From contig NZ_PHHA01000006.1 in the NCBI RefSeq assembly GCF_002795425.1, positions 43,450-107,449 of the forward strand: a stretch of DNA of 64,000 nt, read 5' to 3'. Every line of letters starts with the position of its first letter. Position 1 is the stretch's first letter. The notes beneath the pieces were generated by a model. The model was not told the DNA's origin and did no database searches. It saw only the letters and a list, made by a program, of their open reading frames with translations. A program made the translations under genes and the position numbers. The DNA is from Conservatibacter flavescens. GTDB lineage: Bacteria; Pseudomonadota; Gammaproteobacteria; Enterobacterales; Pasteurellaceae. This document shows positions 44,805-53,503 of this stretch, in pieces.

Positions 44805-45770
44805 ATGGGTGATTTAAATTTTAGTCCTGTTAATGTTAAGTGCGACTTGACACCATTAATACAAAGTATTCCTAATGGAGTTAGTAAAATATTTGATTTG
44901 GCTTTCGGAAAAATGGTTGCGAAAAGAGAAGCAGCTAAAAAGTTAATAGAAGCTCAAACTGAAAGACAATCTCGATTAATTGTTGATGGTAAAGCTTCTC
45001 TAGATAAAAATGGTAACTTTCTCAATTTTGAAGAAGCTAAATCTGATAATATTCAACAATGTTTGGAATATGCCATAACCGAAGCATTGAATAAAGATAT
45101 TGAACCATCAGATGAAAGTGTATCACAAACTTTTTTCAATAAATGGCGTGACTATGCTCAATCTATTGATGAGGATTCATTAAAACAATTTTGGGGAAGA
45201 ATTTTAGTCGAAGAAGTTTATAAGCCAAATACGATTGACCTTAGAGTATTGAATACATTATCCATGCTTTCATCAGAAGAGGCTAGAATTTTTAATGATT
45301 CAATACAATATATCATTTTTGATGAGTTTTTAGTGGTAGATTTTATTCCTTCTCAAAATAGACATCGAATCATTGAAGCTTTATATAGCATAGGTGCAAT
45401 ATATAATATGCCTAAATCTGGTTTAAGGCTAGGCTCTAAATTATCGAGATTTAAAAATGAGCTTCATAACTATCACTTCTTCTATCATCAGAAAAACAAT
45501 TTTTGTATTACATTTGATGTCGAAGATTCTGTAGACGATGATGGTCAAGGAATATCATTGGAATTACTAGAGCTAACTACCATTGGTAAGAAATTATATG
45601 AGCTAGCTATATGTATTGACAAACAACTATCTATTAGTTTAGCGAAAGATATAACTAAAGATATGCTAAATAAAATAGATAGCAATAAAGCATCGAAAAT
45701 TATTTCAATTAATGTATATCGCTTAAAAAATCAAACTGTAACAGATAATTTATTTTCTAAAACACTTTAA
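44805..45770 (+). CDS. DUF2806 domain protein
   Basis: About 321 residues from ATG 44805 with GAGG 5 nt upstream (the frame is open to 44733 without a ribosome site). The layout, an N-terminal amphipathic region, then SVSQTFFNKWRDYAQSIDEDSLKQFWGRILVEEVYKPNTIDLRVLNTLSMLS, fits DUF2806. No catalytic motif seen. It is more AT-rich than neighbouring core genes. Such proteins occur sporadically beside mobile or defence genes; function unknown. Confidence 0.7.
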   Translation: MGDLNFSPVNVKCDLTPLIQSIPNGVSKIFDLAFGKMVAKREAAKKLIEAQTERQSRLIVDGKASLDKNGNFLNFEEAKSDNIQQCLEYAITEALNKDIEPSDESVSQTFFNKWRDYAQSIDEDSLKQFWGRILVEEVYKPNTIDLRVLNTLSMLSSEEARIFNDSIQYIIFDEFLVVDFIPSQNRHRIIEALYSIGAIYNMPKSGLRLGSKLSRFKNELHNYHFFYHQKNNFCITFDVEDSVDDDGQGISLELLELTTIGKKLYELAICIDKQLSISLAKDITKDMLNKIDSNKASKIISINVYRLKNQTVTDNLFSKTL

Positions 45771-45783
45771 TAAAGAGAAAAAG

Positions 45784-45868
45784 ATGAACAACATTCACAA
45801 TCATAAAATTTTAATTTTGGACTTCGGTTCACAATATATGTAATTAATCGCACATCGTGTGTGGAATT
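45784..45868 (+). pseudogene. Remnant of a guaA 5' end
   Basis: About 85 nt align without gaps to the first 85 nt of guaA at 46610. The frame reads [19 protein letters not shown] and then stops (TAA 45841-45843). Differences include synonymous changes (TTG/TTA, TTC/TTT), as between orthologues rather than a fresh duplication. A ribosome-site-like AAGAGAAAAAG is kept before the ATG. Confidence 0.85.
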
Positions 45869-45870
45869 TT

Positions 45871-45900
45871 GCAAAATTTTTGCAAATTTTGACCGCTTGT
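45871..45900 (+). other. Actinobacillus/Mannheimia-type DNA uptake sequence
   Basis: ACCGCTTGT (45892-45900) is the complement of ACAAGCGGT, preceded by TTGCAAAATTTTTGCAAATT, the extended context of that clade's uptake words. The Haemophilus word is the rule elsewhere in the window. Confidence 0.65.
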
Positions 45901-45914
45901 AATTAGGAGGAACT

Positions 45915-46589
45915 ATGATTCAAGCGATAATTTTTGATATGGACGGCGTGATCGTCGATACTGAATACCTTGAGTTTTCGTTGCAAAAACAATTTATTGA
46001 AGAGATCAAAGAACATGATCGCCCTATTACTTTAGCGCAGCAGTCCGAAGTGGTGGGCAAATGTTTAAAAGAAATCCCAATTATTGTGAAAAAGTTAGCA
46101 GGTTCAACGCTACCCATTGAAGAAATTCGTGAACGCTATTATCAGTTCTTCCAAACATTGTTTAGCAATGTGAATTATCTGGATATTTTCCGTTCCGATA
46201 TAAAGCAGATTCTCCAATTTGCTAAACAAAACCAAATAAAATTGGCAGTGGCATCCTCTTCTGCCCTTGGCCACATTCATAATATTTTAACTGCCTGTGG
46301 CATTAAAGATGAATTTGATTTGATTGTCAGCGGTGAGCAATTTGAACGTAGCAAGCCCGACCCAACAATTTATCGCTACACTTGTGAGCAACTTGGCGTA
46401 AGCCCTGAAAATGCTATTGCAATTGAAGATTCGTTCTATGGTATGCAATCGGCTAAAACAGCAGGTTTAACCATAATTGGCTATCAAGAAGAACGTATGT
46501 TAATCGATCAATCTTTAGCCGACCATATCGGCAAAGATATGAATGAAATTTTAGACATTATCCGCACTTTGCACAGTGGAAATCATTGA
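45915..46589 (+). CDS. HAD-family hydrolase, beta-phosphoglucomutase-like
   Basis: HAD subfamily IA phosphatase: motif [13 protein letters not shown], motif [16 protein letters not shown], motif III lysine in [14 protein letters not shown], motif [17 protein letters not shown]. 224 residues. AGGAGG lies 7 nt before the ATG. It resembles beta-phosphoglucomutase or sugar-phosphate phosphatases; the substrate cannot be read from sequence. It is the last gene of the cargo between guaB and guaA. Confidence 0.85.
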   Translation: MIQAIIFDMDGVIVDTEYLEFSLQKQFIEEIKEHDRPITLAQQSEVVGKCLKEIPIIVKKLAGSTLPIEEIRERYYQFFQTLFSNVNYLDIFRSDIKQILQFAKQNQIKLAVASSSALGHIHNILTACGIKDEFDLIVSGEQFERSKPDPTIYRYTCEQLGVSPENAIAIEDSFYGMQSAKTAGLTIIGYQEERMLIDQSLADHIGKDMNEILDIIRTLHSGNH

Positions 46590-46609
46590 ACGTAAACAAG
46601 AGAAACAAA

Positions 46610-48166
46610 ATGAACAACATTCACAATCATAAAATTTTAATTTTAGACTTTGGTTCACAATATACTCAACTGATCGCACGTCGTGTGCGTGAAATTGGGG
46701 TGTACTGCGAACTATGGGCATGGGACGTAACGGAAGAACAAATCCGTGAATTTAATCCAAGTGGGATTATCCTATCGGGTGGTCCAGAAAGCACCACTGA
46801 AGAAGGTAGCCCTCGTGCGCCTGAATATGTCTTTAACGCAGGCATACCTGTACTCGGGGTTTGCTATGGCATGCAAACAATGGCGATGCAATTAGGTGGA
46901 CTAACAGAAACCTCTGATCACCGTGAATTTGGCTATGCGCAGGTTGAATTAAAAGTACAGGATAAATTATTAGGAAACCTAAGCGAAAATGGTGTAACTG
47001 ATGTATGGATGAGCCATGGCGATAAAGTTACTCGCCTTCCGCAAGGCTTCCAAATTACAGGGGTTACCCCAACTTGCCCAATTGCCGCAATGTCAGACGA
47101 AAGCCGCCATTTCTACGGTGTACAGTTCCACCCAGAAGTAACACATACTAAAAAAGGTTTAGAACTCTTAACTAATTTCGTGGTGAATATTTGTGCTTGT
47201 GAAACCTTATGGACACCAGAAAATATTATCGAAGACGCAGTTGCGCGTATTAAAGCACAAGTAGGCGATGATGAAGTGATCTTAGGCTTATCTGGTGGTG
47301 TGGACTCATCTGTTGTAGCTCTACTCTTACACCGTGCCATCGGTAAAAACTTACATTGCGTATTTGTTGATAACGGTTTACTTCGCTTAAACGAAGGCGA
47401 TCAAGTAATGGAGATGTTTGGCAATAAATTTGGCTTAAACATCACCCGTGTGAATGCGGAAGATCGTTTCTTATCTGAACTTGCAGGCGTTGATGAACCT
47501 GAAGCAAAACGTAAAATTATTGGTAAAGTGTTTGTTGATGTATTCGATGAGGAATCTCATAAACATCCAAACGTTAAATGGTTAGCACAAGGTACAATCT
47601 ATCCTGATGTTATTGAGTCTGCAGCGAGCAAAACAGGTAAAGCCCATGTGATTAAATCTCATCATAACGTTGGTGGCTTACCAGATTATATGAAATTAGG
47701 ACTTGTTGAACCATTGCGCGAGCTCTTCAAAGACGAAGTACGCAAAATTGGACTTGCACTAGGTTTACCGGCAGAAATGCTTAACCGCCACCCATTCCCA
47801 GGACCGGGTCTAGGCGTGCGTGTTCTAGGTGAAGTGAAAAAAGAATACTGTGATCTTCTTCGCCGTGCGGATGCCATCTTTATCGAAGAATTACATAACG
47901 CAGATTGGTATTACAAAGTCAGCCAAGCCTTTACGGTGTTCCTACCGGTAAAATCGGTGGGTGTAATGGGCGATGGACGTAAATATGATTGGGTCGTTTC
48001 ACTCCGTGCAGTAGAAACCATCGACTTTATGACCGCACACTGGGCACATTTACCGTATGAGCTACTTGGTAAAATCTCAAATCGTATTATCAATGAAGTA
48101 AACGGCATTTCCCGCGTGGTGTATGACGTTTCGGGCAAGCCTCCAGCTACGATCGAATGGGAATAA
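46610..48166 (+). CDS. guaA: GMP synthase (glutamine-hydrolysing)
   Basis: Aminates XMP to GMP. The class I amidotransferase domain has its nucleophile in [12 protein letters not shown] and the His-Glu pair in FHPEVTH; the synthetase has the PP-loop [16 protein letters not shown] and a C-terminal dimer domain ending PPATIEWE. I start at ATG 46610 ([21 protein letters not shown], 518 residues); the frame continues back to a TTG at 46586 that overlaps the HAD stop. It may depend on read-through or a cargo promoter, since guaB is now 2.8 kb away. Confidence 0.97.
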   Translation: MNNIHNHKILILDFGSQYTQLIARRVREIGVYCELWAWDVTEEQIREFNPSGIILSGGPESTTEEGSPRAPEYVFNAGIPVLGVCYGMQTMAMQLGGLTETSDHREFGYAQVELKVQDKLLGNLSENGVTDVWMSHGDKVTRLPQGFQITGVTPTCPIAAMSDESRHFYGVQFHPEVTHTKKGLELLTNFVVNICACETLWTPENIIEDAVARIKAQVGDDEVILGLSGGVDSSVVALLLHRAIGKNLHCVFVDNGLLRLNEGDQVMEMFGNKFGLNITRVNAEDRFLSELAGVDEPEAKRKIIGKVFVDVFDEESHKHPNVKWLAQGTIYPDVIESAASKTGKAHVIKSHHNVGGLPDYMKLGLVEPLRELFKDEVRKIGLALGLPAEMLNRHPFPGPGLGVRVLGEVKKEYCDLLRRADAIFIEELHNADWYYKVSQAFTVFLPVKSVGVMGDGRKYDWVVSLRAVETIDFMTAHWAHLPYELLGKISNRIINEVNGISRVVYDVSGKPPATIEWE

Positions 48167-48193
48167 AAATCGCTATTTCATAATATTTCAAAA

Positions 48194-48227
48194 TAACTTA
48201 AAGCCCCGTTATTGGGGCTTTAAGTTA
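48194..48227. terminator. Bidirectional terminator after guaA
   Basis: A perfect 14-bp stem TAACTTAAAGCCCC / GGGGCTTTAAGTTA with a 6-nt loop, between guaA and the convergent CBASS operon. Confidence 0.85.
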
Positions 48228-48303
48228 TGTTAGAGACGGCGTTCTTTTATTCAATAATAATTATTTTATAAGACAAAAGACTCATAATAATCAAGAATTT
48301 CGC

Positions 48304-49134
48304 TTAAATTTCACTATCAATTTTTTCATTAATCGTATTCATATATGCCTGTAAGTCAATGGCAGGCACAGTTCCTATTGCTTGTTGCAAATAACGAGTT
48401 AATTGCATAAAGAAAGTGATTAATGAATTTTCAGGTTGACTAAATACCAATGATTGAAAAGTTCGATTCTGATAATAATCACAAATACGTTTTCTAAAAT
48501 CTGTTCTCTCATTAGTGTCTTCTTCTCCTTGATATTGCACAAAGAAACTACCATAATCCACAATACAGCCTAAATCAATCCCTTCTAAATCAGTTAAAGA
48601 GCTGATGTGCTTCTTAATGGTATCATTACTATTATGTGTGAAAGAATTGGTGGTGGTTAAAATTCCACCAATGATTTTTGTGAGCGGGCGGGCAGGTAGC
48701 TTTTGCCCAGAATTAATCATGGATGTTGATGTGCGGTCTAATTTTCTGACGCTGGCAATTTTTTGACCTGCATACTGAATATAATTAACATCACCAACAT
48801 TTCCCCGAATATCAGGTTTAACTTCAAAAACAGCATAAACCCCTTCAGCTGGAATGTATTTAAAGCCATTTTGATTAAAAATAAATGGTGTAAACCAATT
48901 ATCATAAATGACAATATCAATTTGGTCACTAGTATTTCCGTGATAATCAATTACGATTGCTTTATCTACACTATAACGATTTGGCAAATAATTTTTTAAC
49001 CATTCAATCCAGGCATTTTCTAACGCATCGCCTTTTGACCCAGGATGATAAATAAATTCACGATTGGTACTTAATTGGCTTTGCATTTGCTTTTGCATAC
49101 CACAAAACAAAGCTGATAATTCAACATTATTCAT
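48304..49134 (-). CDS. DUF6602-like PD-(D/E)xK nuclease, putative CBASS effector
   Basis: 276 residues. GSKGDALENAWIEWLKNYLPNRYSV is followed by VIDYHGNTSDQIDIVIYD (Asp73) and VYAVFEVKP (Glu104, Lys106), the D...ExK order of restriction-like nucleases. No SAVED or membrane domain is seen, so how it would sense a nucleotide signal is open; the C-terminal 130 residues are unassigned. It overlaps cap3 by 8 nt and is the last gene of the operon, the position left for the effector. The effector role is inferred. Confidence 0.75.
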   Translation of the reverse strand: MNNVELSALFCGMQKQMQSQLSTNREFIYHPGSKGDALENAWIEWLKNYLPNRYSVDKAIVIDYHGNTSDQIDIVIYDNWFTPFIFNQNGFKYIPAEGVYAVFEVKPDIRGNVGDVNYIQYAGQKIASVRKLDRTSTSMINSGQKLPARPLTKIIGGILTTTNSFTHNSNDTIKKHISSLTDLEGIDLGCIVDYGSFFVQYQGEEDTNERTDFRKRICDYYQNRTFQSLVFSQPENSLITFFMQLTRYLQQAIGTVPAIDLQAYMNTINEKIDSEI

Positions 49135-49588
49135 AAACGACTAACCTATCTTCATCAAAAACAAAGAAATTAAAATCTAATAATTTATTACTAGAAATAC
49201 TCAAAATAAGTAGCACGGGATTATGAAGCTGGACTGTATTGCAAGAAACAATATTATTCATCGCTTGTAAATCCGTTAAACTATACCACGCTGATGCATT
49301 GGGATGGCTATGCCATTCACCTATATAATACAATCCAGTTTCTTGAAATATTTTTTCAAAATTATGAATTTTTATATTTAATTCACGCCTAAATGCCACA
49401 GGCGAGCTGACGTATTTATCAACCAATAAAAAACCTTTGATATGCAACCTAGTAAAATCATTAGAATAATAACCTAAAAGAAACCCACCATATTCATTTG
49501 GATAATGATGAATTGCTATTTTTGCCATTTGCTCAACGATTTGACGGTCAAAATCTAATTGAAGGTTTTTGTATTTTTTAACAATCAT
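49127..49588 (-). CDS. cap3: CBASS Cap3, JAB/MPN isopeptidase
   Basis: JAMM metalloprotease, which in type II CBASS removes CD-NTase conjugates. The motif is complete: Glu32 (NEYGGFLLGY), then EWHSHPNASAWYSLTD with His93, His95, Ser103 and Asp106. 153 residues. Its ATG shares one base with the cap2 stop, with GGGAGG upstream in the cap2 tail. Confidence 0.9.
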   Translation of the reverse strand: MIVKKYKNLQLDFDRQIVEQMAKIAIHHYPNEYGGFLLGYYSNDFTRLHIKGFLLVDKYVSSPVAFRRELNIKIHNFEKIFQETGLYYIGEWHSHPNASAWYSLTDLQAMNNIVSCNTVQLHNPVLLILSISSNKLLDFNFFVFDEDRLVVYE

Positions 49589-51210
49589 TAAAACCTCCCA
49601 ACCTTTAAATTGAGATAATCATCATATTGAATAGTAAAATGTTGATAATTATTCTCTTGAATCATTAGATTAATTGTTTTTAATGATAGCTGAACCATAA
49701 TGGCAATATCATTATAAGAGGCTTTAAACGTTGGACTCCAACAACCAATAGGATTATATGAATCCAAAGTGTCATTCTCTAAAATATTATCAAACTGATG
49801 TCTAATAAATCGATAATGGTTGGGCGAAATACCACATATCAACGCTTTTGCATGATTCGTTATGGATAAATTAAATATAGTGTTGGTTAAATTTAATTTA
49901 TCTGTAATATACATTAAATCATCATCAGTAGAGCAATCAAAAATATAGTCAAATTCTGAAAATTGTTCCGATAAAAAATTAAGATTTTCTGATGGGATAT
50001 CAGATTTAATACATTCTGTTGCAAAATGACGAATAAATCTCACCTCAACAAAAGGAGAGATGCTACATAAAATACTTGCCAATTCATCTGTTTTGTTGGT
50101 ATAAGGCGGTATAAAATTGTATTCTGAACGACAAATGTTTTCGGGTTCTTTAATATCATAATCAGCAATCGTAATATTTGTACAACCACCTCTAACAAGA
50201 GTCTTTGCGACTTGACTTCCAATTGCTCCCAATCCAATAATAAGCACTTTTTTATGGGTTAGATTTGGATGAAACGCACCTCGCCCAAAGAAGTAATTAT
50301 AAGATGAATTTTTTGAAATAACCCAGTTTATTTTCTTATCGCAAAGTTCATACACGCCATTTTTATTTTTTAAAAATGGGGCTTTTAAATCAATTATGGC
50401 AACTTGCCAATGAATATTTTGATTTTTTGTATAGTATCCAATAAAAATAGGTATGTATTCTTGTGTAATGGTAAAAGTAATTTTCCAAATATCACTTAAT
50501 ATCTGTTGGTTAAATATGGATTTAAATTCTTGCCAATTTAAAAATGAAAATCTATCATAAACTGCTGGTTTTTCACCAATAAAGATATAAATTCCCGATA
50601 AATCATTTTCCTTTCCCAAGTAAAGAGATGACCATTTACAATTTTTTTGGGTAATATTATGTGTAAAAGATTGCACTAAGTAATTGTGCATATCCTTATC
50701 TTGATATTTTGATGTTGTTAAGTAGGTATTGGTAACAATGCCAATCTCATTTTGAGAAAATGACTTATCAATATCAGTAAATTGAAATGAGAAATGCGTC
50801 CCATTATAAGTATGATTTTCAGTAATTAGATGCTCATAATGTTCATCTTTTTCTTGATTAATAACATATTTAATAATCCATTGTTTAATGGCTTGAAAAT
50901 CCTGATGTAGTTTTTGGTGAAAAATGATGCAATGCTGATTATGAAAACAAATAGCATTATTTAACATCACATGGCTAAATTTTTTATATTCATCATCTTT
51001 TAAACAAAAACAAATAGATTCACCATCACTAATTTTTAATGGGTAGGCTGGATAGATAGCGACATTAAAATCAATTGGTTTGTCTAATTCTTCAAAATCA
51101 AAAGTAATGTCAAAACTTACCCGCTCTTTTGAAAATGAAAGAGCAGATAAATTTCTAATGTATGAAATGGACTGAATAGTTTGCTCTAATTCAATTTGAG
51201 AAAACTTCAT
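49588..51210 (-). CDS. cap2: CBASS Cap2, fused E2-E1 ubiquitin-transfer-like enzyme
   Basis: Activates the CD-NTase C terminus and conjugates it to targets. The N-terminal E2-like domain has a candidate Cys88 (NNAICFHNQHC); the C-terminal E1 domain has the ATP-binding KVLIIGLGAIGSQVAKTLVRGG (from about residue 321) and the catalytic Cys490 in GCWSPTF. About 540 residues from ATG 51210; a TTG 9 nt upstream is less likely. The ATG is 1 nt past the cdn stop. Confidence 0.9.
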   Translation of the reverse strand: MKFSQIELEQTIQSISYIRNLSALSFSKERVSFDITFDFEELDKPIDFNVAIYPAYPLKISDGESICFCLKDDEYKKFSHVMLNNAICFHNQHCIIFHQKLHQDFQAIKQWIIKYVINQEKDEHYEHLITENHTYNGTHFSFQFTDIDKSFSQNEIGIVTNTYLTTSKYQDKDMHNYLVQSFTHNITQKNCKWSSLYLGKENDLSGIYIFIGEKPAVYDRFSFLNWQEFKSIFNQQILSDIWKITFTITQEYIPIFIGYYTKNQNIHWQVAIIDLKAPFLKNKNGVYELCDKKINWVISKNSSYNYFFGRGAFHPNLTHKKVLIIGLGAIGSQVAKTLVRGGCTNITIADYDIKEPENICRSEYNFIPPYTNKTDELASILCSISPFVEVRFIRHFATECIKSDIPSENLNFLSEQFSEFDYIFDCSTDDDLMYITDKLNLTNTIFNLSITNHAKALICGISPNHYRFIRHQFDNILENDTLDSYNPIGCWSPTFKASYNDIAIMVQLSLKTINLMIQENNYQHFTIQYDDYLNLKVGRF

Positions 51211-51211
51211 A

Positions 51212-52144
51212 TTAACCAAATCTTTGTGAAACAGGAGGTGTAGAAACTAAAGCCGAACTTTTAAGACCATATGTCTTATTCTCATCTTTATGACTTTCAG
51301 AAAATTTTTCATTCAATGGAAGATAAAACTCTATTTGCTTCTCATTCGATTCTATTTGTGCCAACATGGATTGTAATCTACAAACTAGTATACTTTTTTC
51401 TCCACTATCTAAGGATAATGCCAAATCATTATTACTATTTCCAGGGTCTTTGAGTGTAAAACTCTCGCGTTGAATATTATCAATAATATAATTTAAAACG
51501 GTTTTAAATTGTTCCCATAAATTTCCCTGCGGAGATGATTTTTCATAAGCCTTAATCACCAATAATTCAATAAAAAAAGACTTATATTTGTATTGATGAT
51601 AAGCTTTCCAAATTTTTAGCAAACGAACGAATTTTCTTTCATTTTCTTTAGCTTTAATATGTTCAATTTGAGCATGAATATTGGTTTTAAGATAACCATC
51701 ATTTTGTGTTTTATGTAGATTTAAATCCTTATGTTCTAGAAAAGAATCTTGACTAGTCTCCCTTGCAGGAACAATATCAATATTAATTTCATCTGCTTCA
51801 TCAAAAGTTAAACCAATAGAAACCCCTTGTTTTTTCACAGTAGTTTCATCTTTATATTTTTCTGTTAGTTTTTCCAAAACATCTTCAAACATTTCTTCTA
51901 ATGTTGAAAAAGCATTGCGTTTAAATGGTACAACCAAATCCAAATCAAATTTGGTATTGATAGCTGTGTGTTTCTTATACGAACCAGAATTAAATGGTTC
52001 ATAAATTTTACTGCCATATTGTTCATTTAAAAATTGCTTAATCTCATCTCGTTTGGTACGATAGGCTTCGATTAGCTTTTCAATATGTTTCATTCTGTAA
52101 CTTTCCAGCACAGAATTTAAGTAATCACTTTTATAGTCAGCCAT
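51212..52144 (-). CDS. CD-NTase, cyclic oligonucleotide synthase of type II CBASS
   Basis: Polymerase-beta-fold nucleotidyltransferase. GSYKKHTAINTKFDLDLVVPF holds Gly54-Ser55 and Asp67/Asp69; the third acid is Asp123 in INIDIVPA. 310 residues, typical. The protein ends PPVSQRFG with a C-terminal Gly, suited to thioester activation by Cap2. First gene of the operon. Which cyclic product it makes cannot be told from sequence. Confidence 0.9.
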   Translation of the reverse strand: MADYKSDYLNSVLESYRMKHIEKLIEAYRTKRDEIKQFLNEQYGSKIYEPFNSGSYKKHTAINTKFDLDLVVPFKRNAFSTLEEMFEDVLEKLTEKYKDETTVKKQGVSIGLTFDEADEINIDIVPARETSQDSFLEHKDLNLHKTQNDGYLKTNIHAQIEHIKAKENERKFVRLLKIWKAYHQYKYKSFFIELLVIKAYEKSSPQGNLWEQFKTVLNYIIDNIQRESFTLKDPGNSNNDLALSLDSGEKSILVCRLQSMLAQIESNEKQIEFYLPLNEKFSESHKDENKTYGLKSSALVSTPPVSQRFG

Positions 52145-52311
52145 AATTGATCCCCATAAAAATTTTCAGTACGTAACAGATTATTTTGAGAGATGATGAA
52201 CTCAAAATAGCCTTGTTTTTTCACTAGATTAGATTGGGTCGCACCTATGAAATTTCAATCCTTAACTGGTAGTAAAGATGATTTTGATTAAAATATAATC
52301 TTAAATTATCC

Positions 52312-52439
52312 CCCATAAAAACTCTCAATTTCCCAAATAACTCAAATCCCTTATAATATTCTTTATTTACAATCTTACCCAAAACCATTAAGGCCCCCCC
52401 TAATGGTTTGATTTATTTAAACGAAAATACTCAAAAACC
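52312..52439 (-). repeat. Junction element copy B (hairpin plus conserved tail)
   Basis: On the minus strand, past the znuA stop: hairpin AAACCATTA / TAATGGTTT around a G-rich loop (52383-52409), then GAATATTATAAGGGATTTGA and on to TTGAGAGTTTT. It matches copy A at 32085-32180 in opposite orientation, and the two hairpins keep pairing despite base changes. It may also serve as the znuA terminator. Confidence 0.6.
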
Positions 52440-52441
52440 TA

Positions 52442-53458
52442 TCACCGACTTAAACAGGCTGAATAATCATCTGCCATTTGTTGTAAAAATTGGGTATACC
52501 CATGTTTATTCAAGGCAATTTTTTCACCAATCGGATCAAGTTGTCCCACATTCACTCCCGTAGCCTTACTCAAAGACTCAATAACTTTTGGCGTAAATTG
52601 TGGCTCTGCAAAGAGGCAATTGACTTTATTTGCCTGAATTTCAGCTTTAATCGTAGCCAATGTTTTCGCACCCGGAGCGACTAAAGGATTAATCGTAAAA
52701 GCGCCCGTTTGAGCTAAACCATAAGTGTCATTAAAGTACTGATAGGCATCATGGAAAACATAAAAGCCTTTTCCTTGCACTGAAGCAAGTTGTTGTTTAA
52801 TGTTTTTGCTCTTGTCCGCTAGATCTTGCTTAAAATCCGCTAAATTTTGACGAATCCGATCTTTTTTATCAGGATATTGTACGCTTAATTTTTCCGCTAA
52901 ATCCGCCGCAACTAATTGGCTAATTTCCGGAGAAAACCAAATATGCCAGTTTTTACCATGCTCATGGTGGTGATCGTCAGAATGAGCGTGGTCATGGTCA
53001 TGGTCATGGTCATGGTCATGGTCATGGTCATGGTCATGGTCATGGTCATGGTCATGGTCATGGTCATGGTCATGGTCATGGTCATGGTCATGGTCATGGT
53101 CATGGTCATGGTCAGATAATAATGCTTTTACGCCCTGAATATCGGCAATAGTTAATACTTTTTGTGGTGAAAGACTTTCTAGACTTTTTGCTAAAAAACG
53201 ATCAATATCTTCGCCGATCCACAACACCAAATCAGCTTGTTTAATCCGCTGCACATCAGACGGCTTAAGGCTATAATCATGGGGTGAAGCCCCTGCAGGC
53301 ACCAGCACATCGGTTTCCGTCACACCATCAGCAATTGCCGCGCTAATAAACCCTAACGGCTTAACTGACACCAATATATTGGCATTCGCGGCACAAGCAA
53401 AACTCGCAAATAAAGAAGCAACAATTGTTTTTTTCATTATCGTATTTATTGAACTCAT
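52442..53458 (-). CDS. znuA: Zinc ABC transporter substrate-binding protein ZnuA
   Basis: Periplasmic Zn(II) receptor. Signal peptide to about residue 26 (CAANA), then cluster A-I fold with ligands in PAGASPHDYSLKPSD, HIWFSPE, FHDAYQYF and a last acid near the C terminus. Between LLSD and HAHSDDHHHEHG is a loop with about 20 His-Asp pairs from a 6-nt repeat, far longer than in E. coli ZnuA. ATG 53458 has AAGGA 8 nt upstream. No znuBC nearby. Confidence 0.95.
   Translation of the reverse strand: MSSINTIMKKTIVASLFASFACAANANILVSVKPLGFISAAIADGVTETDVLVPAGASPHDYSLKPSDVQRIKQADLVLWIGEDIDRFLAKSLESLSPQKVLTIADIQGVKALLSDHDHDHDHDHDHDHDHDHDHDHDHDHDHDHDHDHDHDHDHDHAHSDDHHHEHGKNWHIWFSPEISQLVAADLAEKLSVQYPDKKDRIRQNLADFKQDLADKSKNIKQQLASVQGKGFYVFHDAYQYFNDTYGLAQTGAFTINPLVAPGAKTLATIKAEIQANKVNCLFAEPQFTPKVIESLSKATGVNVGQLDPIGEKIALNKHGYTQFLQQMADDYSACLSR
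52990..53109. repeat. Hexanucleotide microsatellite in znuA
   Basis: Twenty perfect GGTCAT units (plus strand), encoding the (His-Asp)n metal-binding loop of ZnuA. As each unit is 6 nt, length changes keep the frame. The other open frames across it (Met-Thr and Val-Met repeats) are artefacts. Confidence 0.97.
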
Positions 53459-53478
53459 ATTATTTTCCTTAAAATCAA

Positions 53479-53500
53479 ATAACCCTATGAGCTAGGTTAT
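53479..53500. promoter_or_regulatory. Palindrome upstream of znuA
   Basis: ATAACC and GGTTAT separated by 10 nt, 21 nt before the znuA ATG. Position suits a repressor such as Zur, but the match to the enterobacterial Zur box is only partial. Confidence 0.3.
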
Positions 53501-53503
53501 ACC

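Noticed and set aside
43892..46589. Prophage between guaB and guaA
   Set aside because: There is a Bro-N gene but no integrase, structural, lysis or repressor genes, and no att-like direct repeats were seen.
46586..46609. Longer guaA start (TTG at 46586)
   Set aside because: It overlaps the HAD stop codon, adds eight non-conserved residues, and the decayed guaA copy also begins at the [11 protein letters not shown].
48726..48735. Possible uptake word (ATGTGCGGT) in the DUF6602 gene
   Set aside because: It differs from AAGTGCGGT in the second position and cannot be counted as a true word.
52246..52292. CRISPR-like words (GTCGCACC, ATTTCAATCC) upstream of the CD-NTase gene
   Set aside because: They recall pieces of a type I-C repeat, but only one partial copy is present, with no repeat-spacer structure and no cas gene.
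52912..53119. Open frames of Met-Thr and Val-Met repeats over the znuA repeat
   Set aside because: Both are shadows of the GGTCAT microsatellite in other frames; ZnuA is the real product.
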